Part shown: positions 1-8,507 of the stretch, in pieces
How the letters are laid out: the number at the start of each line of letters is the position of its first letter
Position numbering within the stretch: the stretch's first letter is position 1
From: Arthrobacter_B sp038069765
Lineage (GTDB): Bacteria > Actinomycetota > Actinomycetes > Actinomycetales > Micrococcaceae
Reading direction: 5' to 3'
NCBI RefSeq assembly: GCF_038069765.1
Contig: NZ_JBBPFS010000005.1
Location: 310,001-374,000 of the forward strand
DNA length: 64,000 bases
The notes under the pieces: model-generated
What the model saw: the letters and a program-made list of their open reading frames with translations, nothing else
Told to the model about the DNA's origin: nothing
Databases searched by the model: none
Made by a program: the position numbers and the translations under genes

Positions 1-1
1 G

Positions 2-637
2 CTGGAGCTGCACACACCCCGTTTGACCCTGCGCCCGTACACCTCGGGGGACCTGGCCGCCGTGCACCGCTTCGCCTCCGATCCGCGGTTGACCGGGTTC
101 GTGGAATGGGGACCGAACACGCTGCAGGACAGCCGTGATTTCCTCGCCGCCTGCCTGGCCGAGGAAGTCACCGAGCCCCGGAGGGCCTATACCTTCGCAC
201 TCACCCTGAAGGACGGCGGCTCCCCGTTCGGTTCCGCGGGCCTGACGCTGGACCCGGAAACGGCCGACGCGGAACGGGTCCAACGCGATGGCTCCGGCCC
301 GGGAAGCCGCACCGGTGAAACCGGCTATGTGGTCGCCGCCGAACACTGGAACCGCGGCTACGCGAGCGAGGCCGCCGCCGCCGTCGTACATTTTGGCTTC
401 ACCGTACTGGGGCTGGACCGGATTTCCGCGACCTGCCGCCCCGGCAACGCCGCGTCTGCCCGTGTTCTCAAAAAGACCGGCATGGTTTTGCTCCGGCGGC
501 TTTCGGCACACAAGCTCATCCGCGGCATGCGGGAGGATTCGCTGCTGTACTCAATGGCCCGCCCGGCGCTTCGTCAACCGCCGCCCGCCGCCTCACCGGC
601 CCGCGGTTCGGCTGGTGTACGGGCGGTGCTGTTGTAA
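2..637 (+). CDS. GNAT-family N-acetyltransferase (RimJ/RimL type), 5' end outside window
   Basis: A RimJ/RimL-like acetyltransferase that would move an acetyl group from acetyl-CoA to an amine, perhaps a protein N-terminus. The open frame runs to the window edge and reads LELHTPRLTLRPYTSGDL, the usual GNAT beginning (TPRLxLRP), so the true start lies before base 1 and the TTG at 23 is internal. The acetyl-CoA binding part is visible as GYVVAAEHWNRGYASEA, and the conserved tail as NAASARVLKKTGM. About 211 codons are present. The last 20 or so residues are a low-complexity Pro/Ala tail, and their DNA also holds the likely promoter of the leuS leader. Substrate cannot be told. Confidence 0.85.
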   Translation: MELHTPRLTLRPYTSGDLAAVHRFASDPRLTGFVEWGPNTLQDSRDFLAACLAEEVTEPRRAYTFALTLKDGGSPFGSAGLTLDPETADAERVQRDGSGPGSRTGETGYVVAAEHWNRGYASEAAAAVVHFGFTVLGLDRISATCRPGNAASARVLKKTGMVLLRRLSAHKLIRGMREDSLLYSMARPALRQPPPAASPARGSAGVRAVLL

Positions 638-640
638 AGT
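635..640 (+). promoter_or_regulatory. Candidate -10 box of the leuS leader transcript
   Basis: TAAAGT fits the actinobacterial TANNNT -10 pattern and ends six bases before the ATG at 647, the spacing expected of a leaderless transcript. It overlaps the stop codon of the acetyltransferase gene. I see no convincing -35 box. Confidence 0.45.
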
Positions 641-646
641 GGAAAG

Positions 647-673
647 ATGAACGCTTCCCTCCTCCTTAGGTAG
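647..673 (+). CDS. Leucine leader peptide of leuS (MNASLLLR)
   Basis: An eight-codon ORF, ATG to TAG, with three consecutive Leu codons (CTC CTC CTT, 659-667). It lies between the upstream gene and leuS and is followed at once by two perfect hairpins, the second terminator-like. This is the layout of ribosome-mediated attenuation: stalling at Leu codons when charged tRNA-Leu is short would change folding of the downstream RNA. Start is probably leaderless (see the -10 box at 635-640); the bases GGAAAG just before ATG are too close for a normal ribosome site. The peptide and hairpins are directly visible; the regulatory role is inferred. Confidence 0.7.
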   Translation: MNASLLLR

Positions 674-694
674 CCGCGCACCGTCCGTGCGCGG
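674..694 (+). other. Hairpin 1 of the leuS leader
   Basis: CCGCGCAC, a five-base loop, then GTGCGCGG: a perfect 8-bp stem beginning on the base after the leader stop codon. A ribosome at the stop codon or the Leu codons would cover its left arm, so it is a natural pause or sensor hairpin. Confidence 0.6.
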
Positions 695-696
695 CC

Positions 697-727
697 AAGC
701 CCCTTGCCTGTCGAGGGGCTTTTGTGT
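697..727 (+). terminator. Attenuator-type terminator before leuS
   Basis: AAGCCCCT, nine-base loop, AGGGGCTT: a perfect 8-bp stem followed by TTGTGTGT. It sits about 100 bases before the leuS start and after a leucine-rich leader ORF, so it is best read as a conditional terminator rather than the end of the acetyltransferase transcript. No alternative pairing that disrupts it was obvious to me. Confidence 0.6.
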
Positions 728-830
728 GTCTGGGGGAGAGCGTGACGGAACTTGAGTTTTAAGCGGCGGAACCGGCATGGACCGGGAACCGCGGATCAAC
801 AAAATTTCTTTGAGGACAGAGGCGACAACA

Positions 831-3329
831 GTGAGTACGCAGTCACAGACGGATGAGTCTGAAGAGGCCGTCTACAGTTTTGCGGACATCGAGCAGAAGT
901 GGCCGGCGGTCTGGGATGAGCTCGGCGTGTTCAAGCCCGCCGACGACGGCTCCAAGGAACGCCGCTACGTGCTGGACATGTTCCCGTACCCGTCCGGCGA
1001 CCTGCACATGGGCCACGCTGAAGCGTTTGCCATGGGCGACGTCGTCGCGCGTTACTGGCGCCAGCTGGGTTATGACGTGCTGCACCCGATCGGCTGGGAC
1101 TCCTTCGGCCTTCCCGCCGAAAATGCCGCCATTAAGAACAACGCGCACCCCAGCGACTGGACCTACCGCAACATTGACACCCAGGCGGCGTCGTTCAAGC
1201 GCTACGCCATCAGTGTTGACTGGTCGCGCCGGATCCAGACCTCGGATCCCGAGTACTACCGCTGGACGCAGTGGCTGTTCAAGCGCTTCTACGAGCGAGG
1301 CCTGGCGTACCGCAAGAACTCCCCGGTCAACTGGTGCCCCAAGGACCAGACCGTGCTGGCCAACGAACAGGTTGTCAACGGCGCCTGCGAACGCTGCGGC
1401 ACGCAGGTCACCAAGAAGTCGCTGAACCAGTGGTACTTCAAGATCACCGATTACGCCGACCGCCTGCTGGATGACATGGACCAGCTCAAGGGTCACTGGC
1501 CCGAGCGCGTGCTGGCCATGCAGAAGAACTGGATCGGCCGCTCCGAAGGCGCGCACGTCCGGTTCAAGATCGAAGCCGACGGCGACAAGCCGGCCGAGCA
1601 GGTCACCGTTTTCACCACCCGCCCGGACACCCTCGCCGGGGCAACGTTCTTCGTCGTCGCCGCAGACGCGCCCCTGGCCGTGGAGCTGACCACCGACGAA
1701 AACATGGACGCCCTGCTGGACTACCGCGAGCAGGTCAAGGCTCTCTCGGACATCGAGCGCCAGTCCACCGAACGGGTCAAAACGGGCGTGTTCACCGGCC
1801 GCTACGCCGTTAACCCGCTCAACGGCGAGAAGCTGCCGGTCTGGGCCGCGGACTACGTCCTGGCCGACTACGGCACCGGAGCCATCATGGCCGTGCCCGC
1901 CCACGACCAGCGCGACCTGGATTTCGCCAAGACCTTCGACCTGCCCGTCCGTGCTGTCCTGGACACCGGAGAAGAGGACCCGGCCGTGTCCGGCACCGCC
2001 ACCACCGGCGAGGGCACCCTGATCAATTCCGGGAAACTGGACGGCCTGCCGAAGTCCGAAGCCATTCCGGCAGCGATCGGGATGCTCGAGGAACAGGGCA
2101 CCGGCGAGAAGTTCGTGAACTTCCGGCTGCGCGACTGGCTGCTCTCCCGCCAGCGGTTCTGGGGCACCCCCATCCCGATCATCCACTGCGAAAACTGCGG
2201 CGAGGTTCCGGTTCCCGATGACCAGCTGCCGGTCACGCTGCCCACCGGGCTGCGCGGCGAGGCGCTGGCGCCGAAGGGCACCTCGCCGCTGGCCTCGGTG
2301 GATGACTGGGTCAACGTCTCCTGCCCAAAGTGTGACGGCCCGGCCAAGCGCGACACCGACACCATGGACACCTTCGTGGACTCGTCCTGGTACTTCATGC
2401 GCTTTGTCTCCCCGCACTACACCGACGGACCGTTTGATCCCGAAGCGGCGAAGAACTGGATGCCGGTCGGCCAGTACGTGGGCGGCGTGGAGCACGCCAT
2501 CCTGCACCTGCTCTACGCACGCTTCTTCACCAAGGTGGTCCACGACATGGGCCTGCTGGAAACCAGCGAGCCGTTCAGCTCGCTGCTGAACCAGGGCCAG
2601 GTCCTCAACGGCGGCAAGGCCATGTCCAAGTCCCTGGGCAACGGTGTGGACCTGGGTCAGCAGCTGGACAAGTTCGGCGTCGACGCCGTGCGCCTGACCA
2701 TGATCTTCGCGTCCCCGCCGGAGGACGACGTCGACTGGGCGGACGTTTCGCCGTCGGGCTCCGCGAAGTTCCTGGCCCGCGCCTGGCGCCTGGGGCAGGC
2801 CGTCACCAGCGAACCCGGCGTGGACTTCTCCACCGGCGACAAGAAGCTGCGCGCGCTGACGCACCGCACCGTTGCCGACGCCACCGAACTGCTGGAGAAC
2901 AACAAGTTCAACGTGGTGGTGGCCCGGACCATGGAACTGGTCAACGCCACCCGCAAGGCGATCGACTCCGGCGTCGGCGGAGCGGACCCCGCGGTCCGCG
3001 AAGCTGCCGAGACAGTGGCGATCATCCTGAGCCTGTTCGCGCCCTACACCGCCGAAGACCTGTGGTCCCTGCTGGGCCGCCCGGCTTCGGTGGCGAACGC
3101 CGGCTGGCCGGCCGTGGACGAAAAGCTGCTCGTCCAGGACACGGTTACCGCCGTCGTCCAGGTGCAGGGCAAGGTCCGCGACCGCCTCGAGGTGCCCGCC
3201 GACATCAGCGAGGAAGACCTGCGCAAACTGGCACTGGCTTCCGCGCCGGTGCAGAAGGCATTGGACGGGCGGGACATCCGCACCGTCATCGTGCGCGCCC
3301 CGAAGCTCGTCAACGTCGTTCCGGCGTAG
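831..3329 (+). CDS. leuS: Leucyl-tRNA synthetase
   Basis: Class I aminoacyl-tRNA synthetase that charges tRNA-Leu in the cytosol; 832 residues, normal for bacterial LeuRS. The HIGH signature is PYPSGDLHMGH (about residues 52-62) and the KMSKS loop reads KAMSKSLGN (about residue 596). Between them lies the CP1 editing insert with TTRPDTLAGATFF, followed by the catalytic stretch LLSRQRFWGTPIPI. CxxC pairs (CERCGTQ, CENCG, CPKCDG) are visible. I start at GTG 831 (VSTQSQTDESEE); an in-frame ATG at 777 would add an unconserved stretch. The gene follows a leader peptide with three Leu codons and a hairpin pair, so expression is probably tuned to leucine charging. Confidence 0.97.
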   Translation: MSTQSQTDESEEAVYSFADIEQKWPAVWDELGVFKPADDGSKERRYVLDMFPYPSGDLHMGHAEAFAMGDVVARYWRQLGYDVLHPIGWDSFGLPAENAAIKNNAHPSDWTYRNIDTQAASFKRYAISVDWSRRIQTSDPEYYRWTQWLFKRFYERGLAYRKNSPVNWCPKDQTVLANEQVVNGACERCGTQVTKKSLNQWYFKITDYADRLLDDMDQLKGHWPERVLAMQKNWIGRSEGAHVRFKIEADGDKPAEQVTVFTTRPDTLAGATFFVVAADAPLAVELTTDENMDALLDYREQVKALSDIERQSTERVKTGVFTGRYAVNPLNGEKLPVWAADYVLADYGTGAIMAVPAHDQRDLDFAKTFDLPVRAVLDTGEEDPAVSGTATTGEGTLINSGKLDGLPKSEAIPAAIGMLEEQGTGEKFVNFRLRDWLLSRQRFWGTPIPIIHCENCGEVPVPDDQLPVTLPTGLRGEALAPKGTSPLASVDDWVNVSCPKCDGPAKRDTDTMDTFVDSSWYFMRFVSPHYTDGPFDPEAAKNWMPVGQYVGGVEHAILHLLYARFFTKVVHDMGLLETSEPFSSLLNQGQVLNGGKAMSKSLGNGVDLGQQLDKFGVDAVRLTMIFASPPEDDVDWADVSPSGSAKFLARAWRLGQAVTSEPGVDFSTGDKKLRALTHRTVADATELLENNKFNVVVARTMELVNATRKAIDSGVGGADPAVREAAETVAIILSLFAPYTAEDLWSLLGRPASVANAGWPAVDEKLLVQDTVTAVVQVQGKVRDRLEVPADISEEDLRKLALASAPVQKALDGRDIRTVIVRAPKLVNVVPA

Positions 3330-3390
3330 GCTGGCGCACGGACGGCAACAGGCCAGGCAGGCAACAACGGGTAAGCGGCACGGGGGACGG

Positions 3391-4413
3391 ATGAACGCGG
3401 ACTGGCTGGAAAAGCTGAGCCAGCGAGCGAAACGGGGGCGGCTCCGCGAAGCCGGAGCCGCCCCCGCGCCCCGGGTCGGAGTGGTCACCGACTCCGCCGC
3501 CGCGCTGCCCGAAAACTGGGCAGCCTCCGCAGCAGTCACGGACCTGGTGCGGGTGGTTTCCATGCCGGTCATGATCGGCGACCAGATTTACGGCGAGGGC
3601 ACCGATCGCATGATCGGCGCCCTCGCCTTGGCATTGGCGCAGGGCTCCGAAGTGCGGACCTCGCGCCCCGCGCCGGGGCAGTTTGAGGCGGCGTACGCGG
3701 AACTGGCCGCCGCCGGCTGCTCGTCGGTGGTCTCGCTGCATTTGTCCGGCCAGCTCTCCGGAACGGTGGATGCAGCCCGGCTCGCCGCCCGGAGTGCCTC
3801 CATTCCCGTTACCGTGATCGATACCGCCAGCGTGGCCATGGGCCTGGGTTTTGCCGTTGTTGCGGCGGCGGAAGCTGCGCGCGACGGCGGTTCGGCGGAG
3901 TCGGTTGCGGAAGCGGCACGGGCGGCCGCCCGCTCCGTCAGCATCCTCTTTTACGTTCCCAGCCTGGAGCAGCTGCGCCGCGGCGGGCGTGTCAGCGCTG
4001 CTGCGGGCTGGTTTGGCACCCTGTTTGCCGTGAAGCCCATCCTGGTGGTGCGGGAGGGCAAAATAGTGCCGCTGGAGCGGGTGCGCTCCGCCCCGCGTGC
4101 CCTCCTGAGGCTGACCGAACTGGTGCAGCAGAACATTGCCGCCCGGTCCGGACGGGTGCGCGTTGCCGTGCATCACTTCGGCAACGAAGGCGAGGCCGAG
4201 CGCTTGGCCGGGACCATCGCCGAAGCTTCCCCCGATGTGGAACTGATGATCTGCTCGCTGCCTGCGGTGCTGGCCGCCCATGCGGGCCTCGGTGTCCTGG
4301 CGGTGGCGGTTGCCGGCGAAGCAGCTGCACCGCCGCAGGTTCCGGGCGGCCCGAATGACCGTCCGGGGACGGGGACGGATTCCACCGCGGGAAGCGGGCC
4401 GGCAGGCGGATAA
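3391..4413 (+). CDS. DegV family fatty acid-binding protein
   Basis: DegV/EDD-fold protein, 340 residues. Family members bind a fatty acid; in firmicutes the FakB versions present it to the kinase FakA. The N-terminal fold begins VGVVTDSAAALPENW, the binding loop region reads TSRPAPGQFEAAY and SLHLSGQLSGTVDAA, and the C-terminal lobe contains FYVPSLEQLRRGGRVS and VKPILVVREGKI, all typical. ATG 3391 is preceded by GGGGGA. It starts 61 bp after leuS and may be read with it. No FakA-like kinase is in the window, so the partner is unknown. The last 20 residues are a Gly/Pro-rich tail. Confidence 0.9.
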   Translation: MNADWLEKLSQRAKRGRLREAGAAPAPRVGVVTDSAAALPENWAASAAVTDLVRVVSMPVMIGDQIYGEGTDRMIGALALALAQGSEVRTSRPAPGQFEAAYAELAAAGCSSVVSLHLSGQLSGTVDAARLAARSASIPVTVIDTASVAMGLGFAVVAAAEAARDGGSAESVAEAARAAARSVSILFYVPSLEQLRRGGRVSAAAGWFGTLFAVKPILVVREGKIVPLERVRSAPRALLRLTELVQQNIAARSGRVRVAVHHFGNEGEAERLAGTIAEASPDVELMICSLPAVLAAHAGLGVLAVAVAGEAAAPPQVPGGPNDRPGTGTDSTAGSGPAGG

Positions 4414-4556
4414 CCGCCGCCGGAGTGCAGGGCCAACACCCAGGCGGCAGGACCAGAAGCGCAGGGGCGTCCTGCACAGGTGACGCCGATGCCACTGTGC
4501 CGGGAGCCTTCCCCTCAGGCGGATCGCCGGCAGCACCGCGGGCTCCTTCCCGGGGC

Positions 4557-4562
4557 TAGATT
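4557..4562 (+). promoter_or_regulatory. Candidate -10 box of comEA (leaderless)
   Basis: TAGATT lies exactly six bases before the comEA ATG at 4569, and no ribosome site is visible, which suggests a leaderless transcript. Confidence 0.5.
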
Positions 4563-4568
4563 CCTGGC

Positions 4569-5552
4569 ATGGCAGACCACCGTTGGGACACGTCCCCGTC
4601 CGCGCCGCGGCTTTCCCGCTCCCGGACCCCGGCGTCCGTTGAGGAACCAGGGACGGCTGCCGGAGAATACGGTGACGGGGCTGCCCCCGATAACGAGTGG
4701 GGCGGGGCGCCGCCCGAACGGCAGAGGCGCCGCTGGCTGATTTCTTTTCGTGCTTCTGTCCTGGCAGTCTGTCTGCTGGCGGGCGCGGTGGCCGGGCTGG
4801 TGGTTTTCAAGGGCGGGGGGCTGCCGGCGGAGGTTACGAGCGTTGACCTGGATCCCGCTCCCTCGGCTTCCCCGGCGGGAGACGGATCCGGGAGCGGCAC
4901 CGGGGTTGGGGCCAACCCCGGGGACGATAATCCTTCCGACCACATCCAGGATCAGGACCACAACCAGGGTCAGGGCAACAGTCGGGACTCCGGCCCGGAC
5001 CAGGGCAGCGGCACCGGTGCTCCCGGCGAGCCGGCAGGTCCGTCCGTTCTGGTCGTTCATGTTGCCGGGGCCGTCACCAGTCCCGGCGTAGTCCGGATTC
5101 CGTCCGGAAGCCGGGCCGGCGATGCCGTGGAGGCCGCCGGGGGAGCAGTGCCCGAGGCAGACCTGACGGCCGTTAACCTCGCGGCTCCGCTGCAGGACGG
5201 AGCAATGGTTATCGTGCCCAGGGTGGGAGAGCAGGCACCCGCGCCGGCCGATGGCGGCGCAGGAACCGGCGCGGTCTCGGGCGCAGACACGGGTACCGGA
5301 GCGGCCGGCGGCTCCGGAGCCGCGTCGGGTACCGGGGCGGGCCCGGGATCAGGTGCACAAGCGCTGGTCAACATCAACACTGCCTCGGTGCAGGACCTGG
5401 ATGCACTGCCCCGGGTTGGGCCCGTGATCGCCGAACGAATCATTGCCTGGCGCAGTGAACACGGACGCTTTGCACGTCCCGAGGATATTGATGCGGTGCC
5501 GGGCATCGGCGAAGCCATGCTGGCTGCACTCCTGCCGCTCATCACGGTCTGA
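4569..5552 (+). CDS. comEA: ComEA-like DNA-binding competence protein
   Basis: Membrane-anchored DNA receptor for uptake of external double-stranded DNA; 327 residues. Order of parts: charged cytosolic start, one membrane segment (about 58-80), a Gly/Asp/Gln-rich spacer, an SLBB beta-grasp domain (about 159-218, VLVVHVAGAVTSPGVVRIP), a Gly/Ala/Thr spacer (about 221-263), then a helix-hairpin-helix domain (about 267-327) with NINTASVQDLDALPRVGP and AVPGIGEAMLAALLPL. The SLBB plus HhH pairing is standard for ComEA. comEC follows 13 bp later, so the two form an operon. No pilus genes are in the window; natural competence is inference. Confidence 0.93.
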   Translation: MADHRWDTSPSAPRLSRSRTPASVEEPGTAAGEYGDGAAPDNEWGGAPPERQRRRWLISFRASVLAVCLLAGAVAGLVVFKGGGLPAEVTSVDLDPAPSASPAGDGSGSGTGVGANPGDDNPSDHIQDQDHNQGQGNSRDSGPDQGSGTGAPGEPAGPSVLVVHVAGAVTSPGVVRIPSGSRAGDAVEAAGGAVPEADLTAVNLAAPLQDGAMVIVPRVGEQAPAPADGGAGTGAVSGADTGTGAAGGSGAASGTGAGPGSGAQALVNINTASVQDLDALPRVGPVIAERIIAWRSEHGRFARPEDIDAVPGIGEAMLAALLPLITV

Positions 5553-5565
5553 CTGCGGCCCGGCC

Positions 5566-8373
5566 ATGCCTGAGCAGGAGAACACCCGGACTCAGGGCCC
5601 AGCAGCGCACGGCAGCGGCAGCGGCAGCCGCAGCCGCTGGCACCGGTATTCGTCGGCCGCACTTCGCGGTCCGGCCCAGCTGCCTTTCCCCCGGGATTCG
5701 CCCGGAGCGGGCGGTAGCGCAGCCGATGGAGCTGAACGCAGGCGTGCCGGATCGGCGTTTGCCGCCCGGATCGTGCAGCGGACACGTGAGCGCGCGACGG
5801 AAACTCCACCGGAAATCCAGCTGCACCCCCTGCTGGAGCTGCGGCTTGTTCCGGTGGCAGCGGCTGCCTGGTGTGCCGCCGTCCTTGCAGTGCGGGGCGA
5901 CGGGGGTGCAGTCACCACGGCTGGCGTCGCCCTGGCTGTAGCAGCGGCCGTCCTGCTGGTTGTCACTATGCCGGGCTCGGCCCGGCGGCGGGGGCGGCAA
6001 CGGCCGCGGCGGCCGGCTGCACCTTTGCTGCTGAGGACTCTTGCACGCGCCACAGCCGTTCCCGCGGCAGCTGCCGCCCTGGTGTGCGTCTGTGCCGGAA
6101 CGTCCCTGACTGAACGGACCGCCGGGCCCGTCAGTACCGCCATCGCTGCGGGGGCAACCATCACCGGGCAGTTCCGGGCAGCGACCGATGCACGGGCCGC
6201 AGCTGCGGACGGGTTCAGCGGAACCCCCCGCTATCTGGTGGAGGCAGTGCTTGAGGAAGCAACCAGTGCAGGGCAGCGCTTCAGTTCAGCAGCAACCGTC
6301 CTGATCATTGGCGGGAGCGGCTTCGGGAGTATCCACCTGGGTGACACGTTCAGTGCGTCAGGGCCGCTGCAGGCTGCCGATCCGGGCGAGCGTTCGGTCG
6401 CTGTCCTGTATGCAAACGGAGAGCCGCACGTTGTGCCGGCTGATGGCTGGGTCGGGGAGACCGCGCGCATCCGCACTGCCTTTGCAGCTGCCGCGAACCA
6501 ACACTCGGGCATCTACGGAAAGGATGCGGCCGGACTTCTGCCGGGCATGGCACTCGGGGACCGCAGCACGCTTGACCCGACGCTGGAAGCGGCCATGAAG
6601 AATACCGGCCTCACCCATATCGTTGCCGTGTCCGGTGCCAACTGCGGGTTTCTCCTGGCCTTCGTTTTCCTTCTTGCCCGCGCGGCACGGCTGCCGCGCA
6701 GTGCTGCCGCCGCCGCAGGCATCCTGGCGCTGCTCGGATTTGTCCTCGTGGTCCGGCCTGACGCGAGCGTCCTGAGGGCCGCTGTCATGGGCAGCCTGGG
6801 AACGCTGGCGATTCTGTCCGGACGGGGAAAGCTGCCGGCATCGCTGCTGTGCCTGTCAATCGCCGTCCTGCTGGCTGTGGACCCCTGGCTCAGCGGCAGC
6901 TACGCATTCATTCTCTCGGTCCTGGCCACGGCCGGGTTGATACTGCTCGGGCCCCGCCTGACCAAGGTGCTTTCCCGCTTCCTGCCGTGGCCCCTGGCAG
7001 CGGCTCTGGCGGTACCGCTGGCCGCGCAGTTCTTCTGCTCTCCGGTCCTGGTACTGCTCCAGCCGCAGGTCCCGCTCTTCTCACTGGCTGCGAACGTTGC
7101 GGTTGCGCCCGTCATACCCCTGGTGACAATTGCCGGAATGGCAGCAGCAGTCCTGGCGTCCACTGCCCCGGTGCTGGCCGGTCCGCTCCTGCTGGCGGCA
7201 GGTGCCGGAGCAGCCTGGACGGCATTCGTCGCGCGGTCCTTCGCCGGTCTGCCCGGATCGTTGCTGCCGTGGCCCGGGGGAGCCCCGGGCGCCGTCCTCA
7301 TGGCTGCCGCCGCAGCTGCAGGAGTCACTCTGCTGTGGCGGCTGGAGAGGGGCGGCATAGAAAGGCGGTCCGGGCCGGACAGGCCTGAAGCAGGGGCTGG
7401 ACGGCGGGAAAGCGGCGGCCGGCCAAAGCAGCAGACGGCCCCGGGATCGGCTGTACCGTCGTTGTTCTCCGACCCGGCAAGGCCGGGGTGGCGCAGGACG
7501 GCGGCGGCAGCCGCTGCACTCCTGCTCCTTCCCTCCGGAGCCGTTGCGGCCTGGGACCGGCTGGGGTCCGGCGGGCCGGCACCTGGCCAGTGGGTCGCTG
7601 CTGCCTGCGATGTGGGTCAGGGCGACGGGCTGGTGGTGAGTACCGGGCCGCACAGCGCCGTCGTTATCGATGCGGGCCCCGATCCGGATGCAATTGACCG
7701 GTGCCTGCGCCGGCTGGGGGTCGAGACGATAGACCTTTTCATCCTGTCCCACGCGCATCTTGACCACTACGGCGGAGCCGCCGGCGTACTCAGGGGACGC
7801 CGGGTGGAGCGCGTCGCGTACTCCACCGCCGAGCAGCAGCTTGCCGGGCCGCTGCGGGAGGTGCTTGACGAGACCGGAGCTGAGACGGTGCGGCTTAGCG
7901 AAGGAATGGCTTCGCGCAGTGGAACGGTCCAATGGGAGGTCCTGTGGCCGCCAGGGGAGGGCGCGGTGCAGGCGACCGAGAACGACGCCAGTGCGGTTGT
8001 GCTGATCACGGTTGATCAGGACAGCGGTCCGGCCGGGTCCGTCTTCACGCTTTTACTCACCGGGGACATTGAAGAGGATGCCTCGGCCCGGATGCTGTCC
8101 CGCAACACGCGGCTGGTGAACGAAGGAGTGGACGTGCTGAAGGTGCCGCATCACGGGGCGCGGAACGGAGGCACGCAGCTGATCGAAGAGCTCCGGCCGG
8201 AGCTGGCGCTGATCTCCGTGGGCGCGGACAACGACTACGGCCACCCGGGCCCGGTGATCCTCCAGGCACTGGAGGATGCCGGCACCGCAGTGGTTCGCAC
8301 CGACCTGCTCGGCTCAGTCACCCTTGACCTGGAGGGCAGGGGACTGCGGATCCGGCAACTGGATGGGCCCTGA
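5566..8373 (+). CDS. comEC: ComEC/Rec2 DNA uptake channel with metallo-beta-lactamase domain
   Basis: Polytopic inner-membrane protein that carries transforming DNA across the membrane; 935 residues. After a disordered Arg-rich start come hydrophobic segments (from about residue 90), an N-terminal OB-like region, the competence membrane domain (about 310-600, including GMALGDRSTLDP and VAVSGANCGFLLA), and a C-terminal metallo-beta-lactamase domain beginning ACDVGQGDG with the metal motif SHAHLDHYGG (about 728) and a second motif LKVPHHGARNGG. ATG 5566 is chosen because the open frame upstream lies inside comEA. The domain order matches full-length ComEC, with no truncation. Confidence 0.94.
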   Translation: MPEQENTRTQGPAAHGSGSGSRSRWHRYSSAALRGPAQLPFPRDSPGAGGSAADGAERRRAGSAFAARIVQRTRERATETPPEIQLHPLLELRLVPVAAAAWCAAVLAVRGDGGAVTTAGVALAVAAAVLLVVTMPGSARRRGRQRPRRPAAPLLLRTLARATAVPAAAAALVCVCAGTSLTERTAGPVSTAIAAGATITGQFRAATDARAAAADGFSGTPRYLVEAVLEEATSAGQRFSSAATVLIIGGSGFGSIHLGDTFSASGPLQAADPGERSVAVLYANGEPHVVPADGWVGETARIRTAFAAAANQHSGIYGKDAAGLLPGMALGDRSTLDPTLEAAMKNTGLTHIVAVSGANCGFLLAFVFLLARAARLPRSAAAAAGILALLGFVLVVRPDASVLRAAVMGSLGTLAILSGRGKLPASLLCLSIAVLLAVDPWLSGSYAFILSVLATAGLILLGPRLTKVLSRFLPWPLAAALAVPLAAQFFCSPVLVLLQPQVPLFSLAANVAVAPVIPLVTIAGMAAAVLASTAPVLAGPLLLAAGAGAAWTAFVARSFAGLPGSLLPWPGGAPGAVLMAAAAAAGVTLLWRLERGGIERRSGPDRPEAGAGRRESGGRPKQQTAPGSAVPSLFSDPARPGWRRTAAAAAALLLLPSGAVAAWDRLGSGGPAPGQWVAAACDVGQGDGLVVSTGPHSAVVIDAGPDPDAIDRCLRRLGVETIDLFILSHAHLDHYGGAAGVLRGRRVERVAYSTAEQQLAGPLREVLDETGAETVRLSEGMASRSGTVQWEVLWPPGEGAVQATENDASAVVLITVDQDSGPAGSVFTLLLTGDIEEDASARMLSRNTRLVNEGVDVLKVPHHGARNGGTQLIEELRPELALISVGADNDYGHPGPVILQALEDAGTAVVRTDLLGSVTLDLEGRGLRIRQLDGP

Positions 8374-8422
8374 TCTGGATGGACTCCGATCGGGATGGGC
8401 CCTGATCCGGATGGCTCCGGTT
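8359..8422 (+). repeat. Two 32-bp direct repeats over the end of comEC
   Basis: Units 8359-8390 and 8391-8422 share GATGGGCCCTGATC and GGATGG. The comEC stop codon lies in the first unit, so the duplication added non-coding DNA after the stop. Confidence 0.65.
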
Positions 8423-8437
8423 CTGAGAGATAACAAA

Positions 8438-8467
8438 GGCGGCACGTGCCTGCAGGCACGCGCCGCC
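8438..8467. terminator. Hairpin between comEC and the DUF4352 gene
   Basis: GGCGGC-A-CGTGCC, loop TGCA, GGCACG-C-GCCGCC: a 13-bp stem with one mismatch between convergent genes. On the - strand it is followed by TTTGTTA, so it best terminates the lipoprotein gene; it may serve comEC too. Confidence 0.65.
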
Positions 8468-8507
8468 CGGTTTCCGCAACGGAGGTGAGTGTTACGGAGG
8501 ATCAGCG

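Noticed and set aside
640..830. T-box riboswitch before leuS
   Set aside because: I found no T-box sequence (UGGNACC bulge or a specifier-loop layout); the leader ORF with Leu codons explains the region better.
843..3572. A 909-codon open frame antisense to leuS
   Set aside because: It mirrors leuS in a high-GC genome, has no recognisable domain, and leuS is certain. The same holds for long antisense frames opposite lepA (11919-13784), leuA (26616-28406), ctaD (37284-38786), qcrB (41166-42767), rhaEW (55669-57714) and the DHA2 exporter (60723-62282).
5443..5565. Longer N-terminus of ComEC
   Set aside because: This open stretch lies inside comEA and encodes nothing conserved; ATG 5566 follows the comEA stop closely.
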